From Oryzobacter faecalis (lineage in GTDB: Bacteria > Actinomycetota > Actinomycetes > Actinomycetales > Dermatophilaceae): a stretch of 64,000 nucleotides of DNA. The DNA lies in assembly GCF_046764005.1 (NCBI RefSeq), contig NZ_JBKOFW010000004.1, positions 186,001 through 250,000 on the forward strand, read 5' to 3'. Below the pieces are notes generated by a model. The model worked only from the letters and a program-made list of their open reading frames with translations. It was not told where the DNA came from and did no database searches. A program made the position numbers and the translations under genes. Each line of letters opens with the position of its first letter. Within the stretch, counting starts at the first letter, position 1. Positions 63,816 through 64,000 of the stretch are shown piece after piece.

Positions 63816-64000
63816 TCAGTCGGTCGTCACGGCGAGGGCGGCGTCGCCGCGCGGGGAAAGGCGCACGGGGTCGCCGGGCGCGTAGTCGGTGACGTCGGTG
63901 TTCGACACCTGCACGGTGACGAGCTCGTCGGACCCGGTCCGCGCGATGACACGGCCGTGCCCGCCGAGGAAGCTCGCCGACACGACGGTCGCGGACGACC
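63816..64000 (-). CDS. ABC transporter ATP-binding protein, C-terminal TOBE domain (5' part beyond window)
   Basis: Sixty-one codons read in from the right edge and end at the TGA 63818-63816. The translation contains TVVSASFLGGHGRVIARTG, then VTVQVSNTDVTDYAPGDPVR and LSPRGDAALAV, the pattern of the TOBE domain at the C-terminus of iron, thiamine or polyamine-type import ATPases. The substrate cannot be told from this fragment. Confidence 0.7.
   Translation of the reverse strand, partial: SSATVVSASFLGGHGRVIARTGSDELVTVQVSNTDVTDYAPGDPVRLSPRGDAALAVTTD

Noticed and set aside
63667..63885. 72-codon ORF with one hydrophobic helix
   Set aside because: It overlaps the ABC ATPase 3' end on the other strand, has no ribosome site and no recognisable family; kept only as a remark.

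Overview
The window is high-GC DNA from an actinobacterium. Protein style points to Micrococcales, perhaps Intrasporangiaceae or a close relative, but that is an impression and not a search result. Supporting signs are the strong G/C third-position bias, many GTG and some TTG starts, chains of 1-4 base ATGA/GTGA/TTGA/TGATG overlaps, monomeric NADP isocitrate dehydrogenase, a MoxR-DUF58-SpoIIM locus, and several genes whose -10 hexamer lies 6-8 bases before the start codon (leaderless transcription). No tRNA, rRNA, CRISPR array or prophage was seen.

1-10.3 kb is a purine/ureide catabolism island: a three-subunit xanthine dehydrogenase-type molybdoenzyme (large subunit cut by the window start), an NCS2 uracil/xanthine-type permease and a PucR-type regulator on the minus strand, then the three-gene set DUF2877-FdrA-DUF1116 on the plus strand. 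In E. coli the homologous trio is reported to be the oxamic (oxalurate) transcarbamylase. 10.4-18.8 kb is mostly central metabolism: folD, a ChaA-type antiporter, mdh, a ceramidase/CREST membrane protein, aqpZ and icd. Inside it, between the stops of chaA and mdh, sits an AbiEi/DUF559-like single-gene cassette bounded by 46-bp near-perfect inverted repeats that each carry a perfect 23-25 bp hairpin. This is the most unusual structure in the window.

19-33.7 kb is a surface-polysaccharide locus. A plus-strand operon (GT4, PglC-like phosphoglycosyltransferase, PglD-like acetyltransferase, GT4, Wzy-like polymerase, GT) converges on a minus-strand operon (Wzx-like flippase, DegT-type aminotransferase, PglF/CapD-type dehydratase). 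They are followed by a low-molecular-weight tyrosine phosphatase, a BY-kinase with Wzz domain, and two tandem secreted BNR-like paralogues. Together PglF-, PglE-, PglD- and PglC-type enzymes predict a bacillosamine-like 2,4-diamino sugar as the first sugar on the lipid carrier.

33.8-46.7 kb holds xthA, galK, trpS, a 2'-5' RNA ligase-like protein, an MgtA-like mannosyltransferase and manC (mannose activation and transfer), an ABC exporter with a divergent MarR/GbsR-type regulator and a strong palindromic operator, an M20 amidohydrolase, cdd and a TrkH/TrkA potassium system.

46.8-63.3 kb is dominated by nucleoside salvage and catabolism: deoA, add, a uridine kinase-like P-loop protein, two aldehyde dehydrogenases (one lacking the catalytic half), deoC, a phosphohexomutase-type enzyme that could act as phosphopentomutase, and purine nucleoside phosphorylase. 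With cdd these make a plausible route from nucleosides to deoxyribose-5-phosphate, acetaldehyde and acetate. It is interrupted by the RDD/SpoIIM/DUF58/MoxR/DUF4350/DUF4129 membrane locus. The last 0.6 kb has a 20-bp hairpin, possible gene debris and the 3' end of an ABC ATPase gene.

Long hairpins with 12-25 bp stems are scattered through the window, including one inside the ylbF-like coding sequence. Two of them share a loop core and differ by compensatory changes.
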